From Rubrivivax sp. (lineage in GTDB: Bacteria; Pseudomonadota; Gammaproteobacteria; Burkholderiales; Burkholderiaceae_C), in the NCBI GenBank assembly GCA_030653385.1, contig JAURZM010000007.1, forward strand, positions 1-64,000: a stretch of DNA of 64,000 nt, written 5' to 3'. Under the pieces are notes generated by a model. It saw only the letters and a list, made by a program, of their open reading frames with translations. It did not search any database and had not been told where the DNA came from. The translations under genes and the position numbers were made by a program. Of this stretch, positions 38,579 to 48,027 are shown one piece after another (within the stretch, counting starts at the first letter, position 1; each line of letters begins with the position of its first letter).

Positions 38579-38655
38579 CATGGCGGCTTTCTCTTGCTTA
38601 CTTGCCGCCGTTTTTTCAACACTCGACGGCTGCGGTGCCCGCCTACACTGGGTGC

Positions 38656-40725
38656 ATGAAGTTTCATCGCCCGCTTGCAGCGCCGCGTGTGGCCGCGTCT
38701 GCCTTTGCCTCTGTCTTCACCGTGCTGTTTGCGCTGGCCGCCCCCACGGCCGCGCAGGCCCAGGGCAGCCCGCGGGTGCTGCAGCGCGCCGCGCTGGCGC
38801 CCACCGAAGGCGAGGTCATCGTCGCCTTCAAGCCCGGTGCGTCGGTGATGCAGAAACACGCACTGGCCGCCGGCAGAAGCCCGGACAGCGTGCGCAGTGT
38901 GCTGGGCCAGCGGGCCAGCAGCCTGGGCGCGCGGGTCGGGCGTGTGCTCGAAGCGGGTGACGCCGTGGGCGAAAGAACGCAGGTGATGCGGGCCGTGGGT
39001 GTGGACGCCACCACACTGGCGCGTCAGCTGTCCGCCGACCCCGACGTGGCCTACGCCGTGCCCAACGGCCGCAAGCGCATCGTGGCGGCGCCGAACGACC
39101 CGCTGTACCTGTCGGGGCCCAACGTCAACCTGGCACTGCAGGTGGGTGGCCCGGTCAGCGGCCAGTGGTACCTGCGTGCGCCCGACAGCACGGTCCGCTC
39201 GGCCATCGACATCGAAGGCGCCTGGGCACGCACCACGGGCAGCGCCAACGTCGTGGTGGCGGTGCTGGACACCGGCGTGCGCACCGAACACCCCGACCTC
39301 AATCGGCGCCTGCTGCCGGGTTACGACATGGTGTCCAACGCCACCGTGGCCAACGACGGTGACGGTCGCGACAGCAACCCCAGCGACCCCGGCGACTGGG
39401 TGACGGCCGCCGAGGCCCGCAGCGGCACCTTTTCGGGCTGTTTCACGTCCAGCAGCAGTTGGCACGGCACCGCCACCGCGGCCCTGGTGGGCGCGGTCAC
39501 CAACAGCTCGCCGGCCGTGGGCATGGCCGGCAGCGCGCCGGGTGTGCGGGTGCTGCCGGTGCGTGTGCTGGGCAAGTGTTTTGGCAGCGACAGCGACATC
39601 CTGGCCGGCATGCGCTGGGCCGCCGGCATCGCGGTGGACGGGGTGCCGGCCAATCCCACACCGGCCCAGGTCATCAATTTGAGCCTGGGCGGCACGGGTG
39701 GCTGCAGTGCGGCCTACCAGGCGGCTGTGGACGAGATCACGGCTCGCGGTGTGACCATCGTGGCGGCGGCCGGCAACAGTGCGGGCGGCCCGGTCAACGA
39801 ACCGGCCAACTGCCGCGGCGTGGTGGGTGTGCTGGCGTTGCGCCACGTCGGCAGCAAGGTGGGTTTCTCCGACCTGGGCCCCGAAATCAGCATCGCCGCA
39901 CCGGGTGGCAACTGCATCAACATCACCGCCGGTTCGCCGTGCCTGTACCCCATCCTGACGGCCACCAACACCGGCGCTCAGGGACCGGGCTCGTCGGCCT
40001 GGACCGACGCCTTCAACCCCACCGTGGGCACCAGCTTCTCTTCACCGCTGGTGGCCGGCGTGGCGGCGCTGATGGTGTCGCGCCAGCCCACGCTGACCCC
40101 GGCTGAACTTCGCACGGTGATGCAGACCACCACCCGGCCCTTCCCCACCACGGGCGCCGACAACGGCCCCGACGACCCGACACCGGTGCTCCAGTGCCAG
40201 GCGCCACGCAGCGGCGTCGACCAGTTGCAGTGTTACTGCACCACGGGCCTGTGCGGCGCCGGCATGCTGGACGCTGGCGCGGCGCTGGCCGCCGTGTCCA
40301 CCTCACCCTTCGTCAACGCCACCTTCACACCCGCCGCACCCGTGGCGGGCGAGTTGGTGCGCTTCAACCTGAGCGGCCTGCAGACACCCAGCGGCGGCGC
40401 TGCCCAGAGCTTCAGCTGGACCGTGCTGGACGGCGGCGGCGCGGCCAACGGCTTCAGCACGTCCACCAACGCCGACACCGCGTCGATGACCCCCACGGCT
40501 GGCGGCACGGTGCGGGTGCGGCTGGCGGTCAGCGACGCTGTCGGCGGCAACGTCAGCACCGACCTGACCGTCATCGTGGCCGCGCCCGGCCCGGTCGCCG
40601 AACCACCGCCCACGGCCAGTCCGCCGGCCGGCGGTGGTGGAGGCGGTGGCGCCAGCTCCGGCGCCTGGGTGGCCGGCGTGGCGCTGGCCGCGGCGGTGCT
40701 CAGGGCCTTGCGGCGCAGGGCTTGA
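38656..40725 (+). CDS. Secreted S8 family serine peptidase (subtilase) with GlyGly-CTERM-like tail
   Basis: A 689-residue exported protease. It has a signal peptide (residues 1 to about 36, ending AAQAQ), an inhibitor-like propeptide (EGEVIVAFKPGAS to about residue 135), and a catalytic domain with Asp in VAVLDTGVRTEHPDL, His in SSSWHGTATAALVGA and Ser in VGTSFSSPLVAGVAAL. A PKD/Ig-like domain follows (about 555-650). The C-terminus is a Gly run (seven G), a hydrophobic stretch (WVAGVALAAAVL) and RALRRRA, the outline of a GlyGly-CTERM sorting signal processed by rhombosortase. The start at 38656 begins the signal peptide. Its last 26 bases overlap the opposite-strand SPOR gene. Confidence 0.93.
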   Translation: MKFHRPLAAPRVAASAFASVFTVLFALAAPTAAQAQGSPRVLQRAALAPTEGEVIVAFKPGASVMQKHALAAGRSPDSVRSVLGQRASSLGARVGRVLEAGDAVGERTQVMRAVGVDATTLARQLSADPDVAYAVPNGRKRIVAAPNDPLYLSGPNVNLALQVGGPVSGQWYLRAPDSTVRSAIDIEGAWARTTGSANVVVAVLDTGVRTEHPDLNRRLLPGYDMVSNATVANDGDGRDSNPSDPGDWVTAAEARSGTFSGCFTSSSSWHGTATAALVGAVTNSSPAVGMAGSAPGVRVLPVRVLGKCFGSDSDILAGMRWAAGIAVDGVPANPTPAQVINLSLGGTGGCSAAYQAAVDEITARGVTIVAAAGNSAGGPVNEPANCRGVVGVLALRHVGSKVGFSDLGPEISIAAPGGNCINITAGSPCLYPILTATNTGAQGPGSSAWTDAFNPTVGTSFSSPLVAGVAALMVSRQPTLTPAELRTVMQTTTRPFPTTGADNGPDDPTPVLQCQAPRSGVDQLQCYCTTGLCGAGMLDAGAALAAVSTSPFVNATFTPAAPVAGELVRFNLSGLQTPSGGAAQSFSWTVLDGGGAANGFSTSTNADTASMTPTAGGTVRVRLAVSDAVGGNVSTDLTVIVAAPGPVAEPPPTASPPAGGGGGGGASSGAWVAGVALAAAVLRALRRRA

Positions 40726-41374
40726 AACCGCCGGCCAGCAGGTCGGCCGGCAGGTTGCGCATGCGCTCGGCCTGTTCGCTGTCGGCACGCGGCACCCGCA
40801 GGCGGTAGCTGGCCGGCGGCGCCGGCAGCTGCACCACCCGCAGGCCGCGCAGGGCGGCCGGAACGCGGGTCTTGATCCAGGCTTCGGCCTCGTCGCGCGA
40901 CACATGGCGCGACAGCACAAAACCCGGCGCCAGGTCGGCCGGCGCATCGATGCGTTCGTAGTTGAGCTTGTATTTTTGCAGGTCGTCTTCGCGTGCATTG
41001 CGCAGCACGGCGTCAGGGTAGCGGCCGGCAAACACCAGCCACACCGGCGCGGCCGCCGGCTCGATGCGGTTCCAGGCACTGGCCGGCACCTGGGCCTGCA
41101 CCAGCAGTGCTTCGGCCAGGCTGAGCTCGTTCAGCGCCGAATCACCCACAAAGGGGCCGGCTTCCAGGCACACCAGCGCCGCCGCACGGGCCGCCTGCAC
41201 GGCAGCGCTGGCGGTGGTGGCCGGCAGCACCGACAAGGCCTCGGGCCGCACCTGGGCGGCCAGGCGGGCGGGTTCACGTTCGCCGTGGCGCGGCGCTTCG
41301 CCCAGCCAACCCCGTGCCCAGGCAAAAAACAGCACATTGGCCAGCAGCAGCAGGCCCACTGCGGCGCGCAGCAC
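40700..41374 (-). CDS. SPOR-like membrane-anchored protein
   Basis: A 224-residue protein with one N-terminal TM helix (LRAAVGLLLLANVLFFAWARGWLG), a periplasmic Ala-rich region with CLEAGPFVGDSALNELSL (a SPOR-like beta-alpha unit in which a Cys precedes the GPF segment), and VWLVFAGRYPDAVLRNAREDDLQKY. SPOR domains bind denuded peptidoglycan at division sites. It starts one base after the birA stop on the same strand, so the two are co-transcribed. In many betaproteobacteria a coaX gene stands between birA and a SPOR gene; here it is missing. Confidence 0.75.
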   Translation of the reverse strand: MLRAAVGLLLLANVLFFAWARGWLGEAPRHGEREPARLAAQVRPEALSVLPATTASAAVQAARAAALVCLEAGPFVGDSALNELSLAEALLVQAQVPASAWNRIEPAAAPVWLVFAGRYPDAVLRNAREDDLQKYKLNYERIDAPADLAPGFVLSRHVSRDEAEAWIKTRVPAALRGLRVVQLPAPPASYRLRVPRADSEQAERMRNLPADLLAGGFKPCAARP

Positions 41375-41375
41375 C

Positions 41376-42320
41376 TCAGGCCCCGGTCAGGCGCACGCTG
41401 ACCTCGCCGCTGAGCACACGCTGCACCTCGGCGCCGTCGGTGCCGGGATTGGCCACACGCACACGCAGCGCCCCGAGCTCGTCCACGCCGTCGGCCACCC
41501 CCTGCAGTGGCGCGGGTGCGCTGGCGGCCACCGGCTGGCCCAGCAGCAGGTCACGCCGGGTGTAGGCCGGCAGCAAGGGCGCAAAACCTTGGGCTTCGAA
41601 ACGCCGCAAGGCCTGCACCAGGGCCTTGGCCACACGCGCCAGCGCCTGCGGCGCGGTGACGTGGGGGTCGAGTTCCTGCAGACAGGCGTAACCGTGGGCC
41701 AGGCCCTCGGTGGCGCGGTTTGCACTGGCCGGCTGGGGCAGCACGTTCAGGCCCACGCCCACCACGCACATGCGGCGCTGGCCCACGCTGACGGTTTCGA
41801 TCAGGATGCCACCCAGCTTGCGGCCGCGGCCCGGGCCGTCGGCCAGCCACAGGTCATTGGGCCACTTCAGCACGATGCGCGGCAGCGAGCCTTCGGTCAA
41901 CGGGTCCAGCGCTTCGGCCAAAGCCAGGCCCACGGCCAGCGACAGCCCGCCCCACTGCGTGGGCGCCAGCGGCAGCGACAGCGAAAAAGTCAGTGAAGCA
42001 CCCATGCTGCTGACCCAGTCGCGGCCCAGCCGGCCACGGCCGCGTGTCTGGTCTTCGGCCACCAGCAGGCAGGGCCAGACGTCGGCCTGGCGGCGGCCGT
42101 GGGGCGTGCGCTCGCTGCGCAGCTGGCCTTCGAGTTCGCCGGGGCGCGTGACGGGTGCTTCAGGATCGCCGCCCATCGCACGTGCCCGTTCGAGCAGCCG
42201 GGTGTTGGTTGAATCGACCCGCGCCAGCACCTCGACGCTGATGCCGGGCAGCAGCGGCATCAGCTCGTCCCAGAGCGCTTCGGCGCCCCAGTGCAGATGG
42301 GGAGTGGGCGTGGTGTTCAC
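41376..42320 (-). CDS. birA: Biotin-[acetyl-CoA-carboxylase] ligase
   Basis: A 314-residue ligase that attaches biotin to the carboxyl-carrier protein. Motifs: VDSTNTRLLERA near residue 36, the biotinyl-AMP loop [35 protein letters not shown], and KLGGILIETV. It has no N-terminal DNA-binding domain (the catalytic region starts near residue 25), so it is a monofunctional class I ligase rather than a repressor. An insert of about 30 residues (PVTRPGELEGQLRSERTPHG) before the biotin loop is unusual. Confidence 0.95.
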   Translation of the reverse strand: MNTTPTPHLHWGAEALWDELMPLLPGISVEVLARVDSTNTRLLERARAMGGDPEAPVTRPGELEGQLRSERTPHGRRQADVWPCLLVAEDQTRGRGRLGRDWVSSMGASLTFSLSLPLAPTQWGGLSLAVGLALAEALDPLTEGSLPRIVLKWPNDLWLADGPGRGRKLGGILIETVSVGQRRMCVVGVGLNVLPQPASANRATEGLAHGYACLQELDPHVTAPQALARVAKALVQALRRFEAQGFAPLLPAYTRRDLLLGQPVAASAPAPLQGVADGVDELGALRVRVANPGTDGAEVQRVLSGEVSVRLTGA

Positions 42321-42341
42321 TTCAGGAAGTCGGGCCGGCCT

Positions 42342-42821
42342 TCAGCGCTTGGGCGCCAGCAGGGTGTGGCGGCACTTCTTGCTGCCGCAGCGGCATTCGT
42401 ATGCCTTTTTCAGCTTCGGCGTGTAGCGCTCGTCGATGACCAGGCCGTAGTCGTAGAACAGCTCTTCGCCGACTTTCAGCGCACGCAGCGCTTCGATGAA
42501 CACCCGGCCGTCGGTTTCGTCGGCCTTGCAGTTGGGTTCGCAGGCGTGGTTGATCCAGCGCGCCGCGTTGCCGCCCACCTTGGCGTCGATGACGTGGCTG
42601 CCGTCGTCCAGGCTGAAGTAGAAGGTGTGGTTGGGGTCGCTGGGGTCGTGCGGATGGCGGCGCAGCGCTTCGGGCCAGCTGATGACTTCGCCCTTGTATT
42701 CGATGATGCGCTCGGCCTTCGCGATGGGCTTGATGGCAAAGACACCCTTGCCGTGCACACCGCTCTTGCGAACCTGGATGCGACGGCTGTCTGATGCTGC
42801 GGCTTGCGGGGTCTTGGACAT
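42342..42821 (-). CDS. SET-domain protein-lysine methyltransferase
   Basis: A 159-residue protein that is almost only a SET domain. Seen are VRKSGVHGKGVFAIKPIAKAERIIEYKGEVIS (in parts), the AdoMet/lysine-channel motif ARWINHACEPNCKAD, GEELFYDYGLV, and the zinc-binding post-SET cysteines YECRCGSKKCRHTLL. Bacterial SET proteins methylate lysines on histone-like or ribosomal proteins; the target here is unknown. The start at 42821 has no ribosome site and only about 15 AT-rich bases before it resemble a promoter, so a leaderless transcript is possible. It is divergent from topB. Confidence 0.9.
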   Translation of the reverse strand: MSKTPQAAASDSRRIQVRKSGVHGKGVFAIKPIAKAERIIEYKGEVISWPEALRRHPHDPSDPNHTFYFSLDDGSHVIDAKVGGNAARWINHACEPNCKADETDGRVFIEALRALKVGEELFYDYGLVIDERYTPKLKKAYECRCGSKKCRHTLLAPKR

Positions 42822-42843
42822 TACGTATATTGAAATCGTACGA

Positions 42844-42862
42844 GCGCGCGTGCGTGCGCGCG
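42844..42862. repeat. Alternating GC/GT purine-pyrimidine tract
   Basis: Nineteen consecutive bases alternate purine and pyrimidine (GCGCGCGTGCGTGCGCGCG) between the divergent SET and topB genes. Such tracts can adopt Z-DNA under negative supercoiling. It could also be a simple chance repeat in GC-rich DNA. Confidence 0.75.
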
Positions 42863-42939
42863 AGACGGGCCGGATTGTAGGCACGGCTTTTTGAATGAAC
42901 ATCGGCACCCCGGCAACCGCCGTGGGCCCAGAAGGAAAC

Positions 42940-45540
42940 ATGAGCAAGACGATCATCATTGCCGAGAAGCCCAGCGTGGCCCAGGACATCGTGCGGGCGC
43001 TGACGCCCACCAAGGGCAAGTTCGAAAAGCTGGCCGACCACTTCGAGAACGACGACTACGTGGTCACCAGCGCCGTGGGCCACCTGGTGGAGATCAAGGC
43101 ACCCGACGAATATGAGGTCAAACGCGGCAAGTGGAGCTTTGCGCACCTGCCGGTGGTGCCGCCGCACTTCGACGTGGCGCCCATCGACAAGGCCAAGACA
43201 CGGCTGAACGCGGTTGTCAAGCTGGTCAAGCGCAAGGACGTGGGCGCCATCATCAACGCCTGCGACGCCGGGCGCGAAGGTGAGCTGATCTTCCGCCTGA
43301 TCCTGCAATACGCCTTTGGCGACAAGGCGCACGGCAAGCCGATCACACGGCTGTGGCTGCAGAGCATGACGCCGCAGGCCATCCGCGACGGTTTCGACAA
43401 TCTGCGCAGCGACAAACAGATGCTGGGCCTGGCCGACGCCGCACGCAGCCGCAGCGAAGCCGACTGGCTGGTGGGCATCAACGGCACCCGCGCGATGACG
43501 GCTTTCAACAGCCGCGACGGTGGCTTTTTCCTGACCACCGTGGGCCGGGTGCAGACCCCCACGCTGAGCATCGTGGTGGAACGCGAAGAGAAGATCCGCA
43601 AACACGTCTCGCGCCCCTATTGGGAAGTGAAGGCCACCTTCGACGCCGTGGCCGGCCAGTACGAAGGCAAGTGGTTCGACCCGAAGTGGAAAAAGAACCC
43701 CGACGACGCCGAAGCGCGTGCCGACCGGCTCTGGAACGCCCCCGACGCCGAAGCCATTGCTGCGGCCGTGCGAGGCCAGCCGGCCAGCGTGACCGACGAA
43801 GCCAAGCCCAGCACCCAGGCTTCACCCTTGCTGTACGACCTGACCACGCTGCAGCGCGAAGCCAACAGCCGCTTCGGCTTCAGCGCCAAGACCACGCTGA
43901 GCCTGGCGCAGGCGCTGTACGAAAAACACAAGGTGCTGACCTACCCCAGAACCGACAGCCGCGCCCTGCCCGAGGACTACCTGGGCACGGTGAAGGAAAC
44001 GCTGAAGATGCTGGCCACCGAAGACCTGCCGGGGCCGCTGCGCGAGCTGAACGCACACGCCGCCAAGAGCCTGAAAGAAGGCTACGTCAAGCCCACCAAG
44101 CGCGTGTTCGACAACGCCAAGGTGTCGGACCACTTTGCCATCATCCCCACGCTGCAGCCGCCGAAGAGCCTGACCGAGATCGAGCTCAAGCTCTACGACA
44201 TGGTGGTCAAGCGTTTCATCGCGGTGTTCTACCCGAGCGCTGAATTCATGGTCACCACGCGCATCAGCACGGTGACGGTGAAGGCCCAGGAACACAGGTT
44301 CCAGACCAACGGCAAGGTGCTGGTGAATGCCGGCTGGCTGGCCGTCTACGGCAAGGAAGCGCAAGACGATGACGCCAACCTGGTGGCGGTGGCCGCCGGA
44401 GAGCAGGTGCGCACCGAAGACGTGGCCGTGAACGCGCTGAAGACCAAGCCACCGGCGCGTTACACCGAAGCCACGCTGCTGTCGGCCATGGAAGGTGCGG
44501 GCAAGCTGATCGAAGACGAAGAATTGCGCGACGCGATGAAGGAAAAGGGCCTGGGCACACCGGCCACACGCGCGCAGACCATCGAAGGCCTGATCGCCGA
44601 GAAGTACATGCTGCGCGACGGCCGCGAGCTGGTGCCCACGGCCAAGGCCTTCCAGCTGACAACGCTGCTGCGTGGACTGGCCATCGAAGACCTGACCCGC
44701 GCCGACCTGACGGGCAACTGGGAATACCAGCTGTCCGAGATGGAACACGGCCGCCTGAGCCGCGACGCCTTCATGGGCGAGATTGCCAAGATGGCCGAGC
44801 GCATCGTGCGCAAGGCCAAGGAATACGACCGCGACACCATCCCCGGTGACTACGCCACGCTGGCCGTGCCCTGCCCCAACTGCGGTGGCGTGGTGAAAGA
44901 GAACTACCGCCGCTTCAGCTGCACGGGTGCCGACGCTGCCAGCGAAGGCTGCGGCTTTTCGATCACCAAGATTCCCGCCGGCCGCGCTTTCGAAACGGTG
45001 GAAGCCGAAGGTCTGATCCGCGACAAGAAGATCGGCCCGCTGGAAGGTTTCCGCAGCAAGGCCGGCTGGCCCTTCACGGCCGAGATCAAGCTCGCCTTCG
45101 ACGAAGAGATCACCAACTGGAAGCTCGAATTCGACTTCGGCGATGACGCCAAAAATGCCGAAGGCGATGGCGAACCGGTCGACTTCAGCGGCCAGGAAAG
45201 CCTGGGCGCCTGCCCCAAGTGCAAGGGCCATGTCTTCGAACACGGCAGCAACTACGTCTGCGAACACAGCGTGGGCGCCCACGTCACCTGCGACTTCAAG
45301 AGCGGCAAGATCATCCTGCAGCAGCCGGTGGAACGCAGCGAGATCAGCCAGCTGCTGGCCACCGGCAAAACCGGCCTGCTGGAGAACTTCGTGTCCAACA
45401 AGACGCGGCGCAAGTTCAAGGCCTTCCTGGCCTACGACGCCAAGGAGGGCCGCGTGAGCTTCGAGTTCGAACCGCGTGCGCCGCGTGTGCCGGCCAAGGG
45501 TGCAGCGAAAAAGGTGGCGGCCAAAAAGACCGCCGCTTGA
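42940..45540 (+). CDS. topB: DNA topoisomerase III
   Basis: An 866-residue type IA topoisomerase that passes single strands and resolves late replication intermediates. The Toprim domain opens IIAEKPSVAQDIVRAL and has INACDAGREGELIFRL; the active-site tyrosine is in LTYPRTDSRALPEDY near residue 340; KGLGTPATRAQTIEGL follows. The C-terminal third has two zinc-finger-like modules (CPNCGGVVKENYRRFSCTG and CPKCKGHVFEHGSNYVCE) and ends in a Lys/Ala tail (PAKGAAKKVAAKKTAA). The ATG at 42940 has GAAGGA upstream; an in-frame ATG at 42895 is less likely. It is much longer than E. coli TopB (653) because of the C-terminal modules. Confidence 0.96.
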   Translation: MSKTIIIAEKPSVAQDIVRALTPTKGKFEKLADHFENDDYVVTSAVGHLVEIKAPDEYEVKRGKWSFAHLPVVPPHFDVAPIDKAKTRLNAVVKLVKRKDVGAIINACDAGREGELIFRLILQYAFGDKAHGKPITRLWLQSMTPQAIRDGFDNLRSDKQMLGLADAARSRSEADWLVGINGTRAMTAFNSRDGGFFLTTVGRVQTPTLSIVVEREEKIRKHVSRPYWEVKATFDAVAGQYEGKWFDPKWKKNPDDAEARADRLWNAPDAEAIAAAVRGQPASVTDEAKPSTQASPLLYDLTTLQREANSRFGFSAKTTLSLAQALYEKHKVLTYPRTDSRALPEDYLGTVKETLKMLATEDLPGPLRELNAHAAKSLKEGYVKPTKRVFDNAKVSDHFAIIPTLQPPKSLTEIELKLYDMVVKRFIAVFYPSAEFMVTTRISTVTVKAQEHRFQTNGKVLVNAGWLAVYGKEAQDDDANLVAVAAGEQVRTEDVAVNALKTKPPARYTEATLLSAMEGAGKLIEDEELRDAMKEKGLGTPATRAQTIEGLIAEKYMLRDGRELVPTAKAFQLTTLLRGLAIEDLTRADLTGNWEYQLSEMEHGRLSRDAFMGEIAKMAERIVRKAKEYDRDTIPGDYATLAVPCPNCGGVVKENYRRFSCTGADAASEGCGFSITKIPAGRAFETVEAEGLIRDKKIGPLEGFRSKAGWPFTAEIKLAFDEEITNWKLEFDFGDDAKNAEGDGEPVDFSGQESLGACPKCKGHVFEHGSNYVCEHSVGAHVTCDFKSGKIILQQPVERSEISQLLATGKTGLLENFVSNKTRRKFKAFLAYDAKEGRVSFEFEPRAPRVPAKGAAKKVAAKKTAA

Positions 45541-45622
45541 ACGCCCGGCGGACTGGCCCTGCCTGCGTGCCCAGGGCGAGGGCCCCGGTGGCTGCGTGGC
45601 TGCACGCCCGGGGCGTCGGAGC

Positions 45623-46588
45623 TTGAGCGCAGCCGTGATCAGCAAGCTGCTGGCCATCATGGCCACGGTGGGCCTGGGCTACCTGGTGGCCTGGCGGGGC
45701 TGGCTGGGGCAGTTGGGGGGCAGCCAGGACCCGGCACGGGTGCTCAGCAACCTGGCGTTCTATCTCTTCGTGCCATCGCTGCTGTTCCGCACCATGGAGC
45801 GGCTCGACCTGTCCACGCTGCCCTGGCACACCGTGGCCGCCTATTTCGTGCCGGCCGGCATCTTTGCATTGGCGGTCTACGGCTGGCACCGCCTGCGCAG
45901 CCGCGGCTCGGGCGCCGAAGCCGCCACCCGCACCGTGGCCGCCACCTACGGCAATGCCGTGCAACTGGGCATTCCGATGGCCAGTGCGCTGTTTGGCGAA
46001 ACCGGTCTGGCCTTGCACATCGCGCTGGTCAGCGTGCATGGCCTCGTGCTGCTGACACTGTTGACGGTGCTGGTGGAAGGTGACGTGGCCCGGGCCGACG
46101 GCAGCATCAGCCGGGCCGACACCTTGCGCACCACGGTGCGCAACACCGTCATCCACCCGGTGGTGCTGCCGGTGCTGCTGGGCCTGGCCTGGAACCTGAC
46201 CGGCCTGGGCCTGAACCCGGTGCTGGACCTGACGCTGGCGGGCCTGGGCAGCGCCGTGGTGCCGGTGTGCCTGGTGCTGATCGGTGTCTCGCTGGCCACC
46301 TACGGCGTGCGCGGCGGTTTGCGCAGCGCGCTGCAGGTGTCGGTGCTGAAGCTGCTGGTGCTGCCGGCGCTGGTGCTGGTGGTGGCGCACTGGGGCTTCG
46401 GCCTGTCCGGCCTGCCCTTGGCGGTGCTGGTGATGATGGGTGCGCTGCCGGTGGGCAGCAACGCCATCCTCTTTGCGCAGCGTTACGGCACGCTGGAAGG
46501 CGAAGCCACGATGGCCATCGTGGTGTCCACCGTGGCCTTCATGGCCACCGCCACCTTGTGGCTGGCGGTGCTGGGGTGGATGGGCTGA
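45623..46588 (+). CDS. AEC family transporter (auxin efflux carrier-like)
   Basis: A 321-residue membrane protein with about ten hydrophobic segments in two halves: [37 protein letters not shown] and [22 protein letters not shown] in the first, [26 protein letters not shown] and [18 protein letters not shown] in the second. Members export or import small organic acids such as malate. No ATG suits; TTG at 45623 has GGGCG about nine bases upstream, and GTG at 45635 is the alternative. It ends just before a hairpin repeat. Confidence 0.88.
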   Translation: MSAAVISKLLAIMATVGLGYLVAWRGWLGQLGGSQDPARVLSNLAFYLFVPSLLFRTMERLDLSTLPWHTVAAYFVPAGIFALAVYGWHRLRSRGSGAEAATRTVAATYGNAVQLGIPMASALFGETGLALHIALVSVHGLVLLTLLTVLVEGDVARADGSISRADTLRTTVRNTVIHPVVLPVLLGLAWNLTGLGLNPVLDLTLAGLGSAVVPVCLVLIGVSLATYGVRGGLRSALQVSVLKLLVLPALVLVVAHWGFGLSGLPLAVLVMMGALPVGSNAILFAQRYGTLEGEATMAIVVSTVAFMATATLWLAVLGWMG

Positions 46589-46598
46589 GTGTGTCTTG

Positions 46599-46691
46599 CT
46601 CCCTCTCCCACTGGTGGGAGAGGGTTGGGGTGAGGGTCTGTGCCGCGCCTCCACCCTCACCCCAGCCCTCTCCCGCCAGCGGGAGAGGGAG
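46599..46691. repeat. REP-like intergenic palindromic repeat
   Basis: A 93-base element made of two 38-base arms (46599-46636 and 46654-46691) that are inverted copies of each other with 35 of 38 positions complementary. Each arm itself contains a small hairpin (CTCCCTCTCCCACTGGTGGG and CTCTCCCGCCAGCGGGAGAG). The text GAGAGGGTTGGGGTGAGGG is typical of dispersed REP/BIME-like repeats in GC-rich proteobacteria. It lies between the AEC and proA genes and could fold in RNA as a long hairpin. Confidence 0.85.
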
Positions 46692-46752
46692 TCAATCCGC
46701 GAAGCTCGCGGCCACCGCGATCGGCCCCATGCGATTTGGGACAATGCCACCC

Positions 46753-48027
46753 ATGACGCCAAGCGACATCCCTGCCTACATGGCCCACGTCGGCGTGGCC
46801 GCGCGCGCTGCCGCCACGCTGATGGCCGCTGCCAGCACCGCCGCCAAAGACCAGGCGCTGCGCAGCCTGGCAACACGCCTGCGCAGCAACGGCACCGAAC
46901 TGCAGGCCGCCAATGCGCTGGACCTGCAGGCTGCACGGGCGGCCCAGCTGGCCGAGCCGCTGGTCGACCGCCTGAAGCTCACGCCAGCCATCATCGACAC
47001 GGTGGCCCAGGGCTGCGAACAGATCGCGGCCATGGCCGACCCGGTGGGCGAAATCACCGGTGTGAAGCGCCGCCCCAGTGGCATCAGCGTGGGCCAGATG
47101 CGTGTGCCGCTGGGGGTCTTCGGCATGATCTACGAGAGCCGGCCGAACGTGACCATCGAAGCCGCTTCGCTGGCCATCAAGAGTGGCAATGCCTGTGTGC
47201 TGCGTGGTGGCTCGGAAGCCTTGAACAGCAACCTGGCACTGTGGCGCCTGGTGCAGGCCGCGCTGGCCGATGCCGGCCTGCCACCCGATGCCGTGCAGCT
47301 GGTGGAAACCACCGACCGCGCCGCCGTGGGCCGGCTGATCACGATGCCCGAGTACGTGGACGTGATCATCCCGCGCGGTGGCAAGGGCCTGATCGAACAC
47401 ATCAGCGCCGAGGCGCGGGTGCCGGTCATCAAACACCTGGACGGCAACTGCCACGTCTACGTCGATGAACAGGTTGACCTGGACCTGGCGGTGAAGGTCA
47501 CCGACAACGCCAAGACGCAGAAGTACAGCCCCTGCAACGCCGCCGAATCGCTGCTGGTTCACCAGGCGCAGGCTGCGGCTTTCCTGCCGCGCATCGGCGC
47601 GGTGTTTTCAGGCAAGGGCGTCGAAATGCGCTGCTGCCCTCGCGCGGCGGCGCTGCTGTCGGGTGTCAACGGCGTCGTGGCCGCCACCGAAGCAGACTGG
47701 TCCACCGAGTACCTGGCGCCCATCATCAGCATCAAGGTGGTGGATTCGCTGGACGAGGCGCTGGCGCACATCAACCGCCATGGCTCACACCACACCGATG
47801 CCATCCTGACCACGCACCACCCCCACGCGATGCGCTTCCTGCGCGAGGTGGATTCGGCCAGCGTGATGGTCAATGCCAGCACGCGTTTTGCCGACGGTTT
47901 CGAATACGGGCTGGGCGCGGAAATCGGCATCAGCACCGACAAGTTCCACGCCCGCGGGCCGGTGGGGCTGGAAGGCCTGACGTCGATGAAGTGGGTGGTG
48001 CTGGGCCAGGGCGAAGTGCGTGGCTGA
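46753..48027 (+). CDS. proA: Glutamate-5-semialdehyde dehydrogenase (gamma-glutamyl phosphate reductase)
   Basis: A 424-residue NADPH enzyme, second step of proline synthesis. It shows [24 protein letters not shown] text ([18 protein letters not shown]), [28 protein letters not shown], the catalytic cysteine in [15 protein letters not shown], and [19 protein letters not shown] near the end. The ATG at 46753 is the first in frame after a GACAAT box at about 46740-46745. No proB is nearby. Its end overlaps the LemA-like gene start by eight bases. Confidence 0.97.
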   Translation: MTPSDIPAYMAHVGVAARAAATLMAAASTAAKDQALRSLATRLRSNGTELQAANALDLQAARAAQLAEPLVDRLKLTPAIIDTVAQGCEQIAAMADPVGEITGVKRRPSGISVGQMRVPLGVFGMIYESRPNVTIEAASLAIKSGNACVLRGGSEALNSNLALWRLVQAALADAGLPPDAVQLVETTDRAAVGRLITMPEYVDVIIPRGGKGLIEHISAEARVPVIKHLDGNCHVYVDEQVDLDLAVKVTDNAKTQKYSPCNAAESLLVHQAQAAAFLPRIGAVFSGKGVEMRCCPRAAALLSGVNGVVAATEADWSTEYLAPIISIKVVDSLDEALAHINRHGSHHTDAILTTHHPHAMRFLREVDSASVMVNASTRFADGFEYGLGAEIGISTDKFHARGPVGLEGLTSMKWVVLGQGEVRG

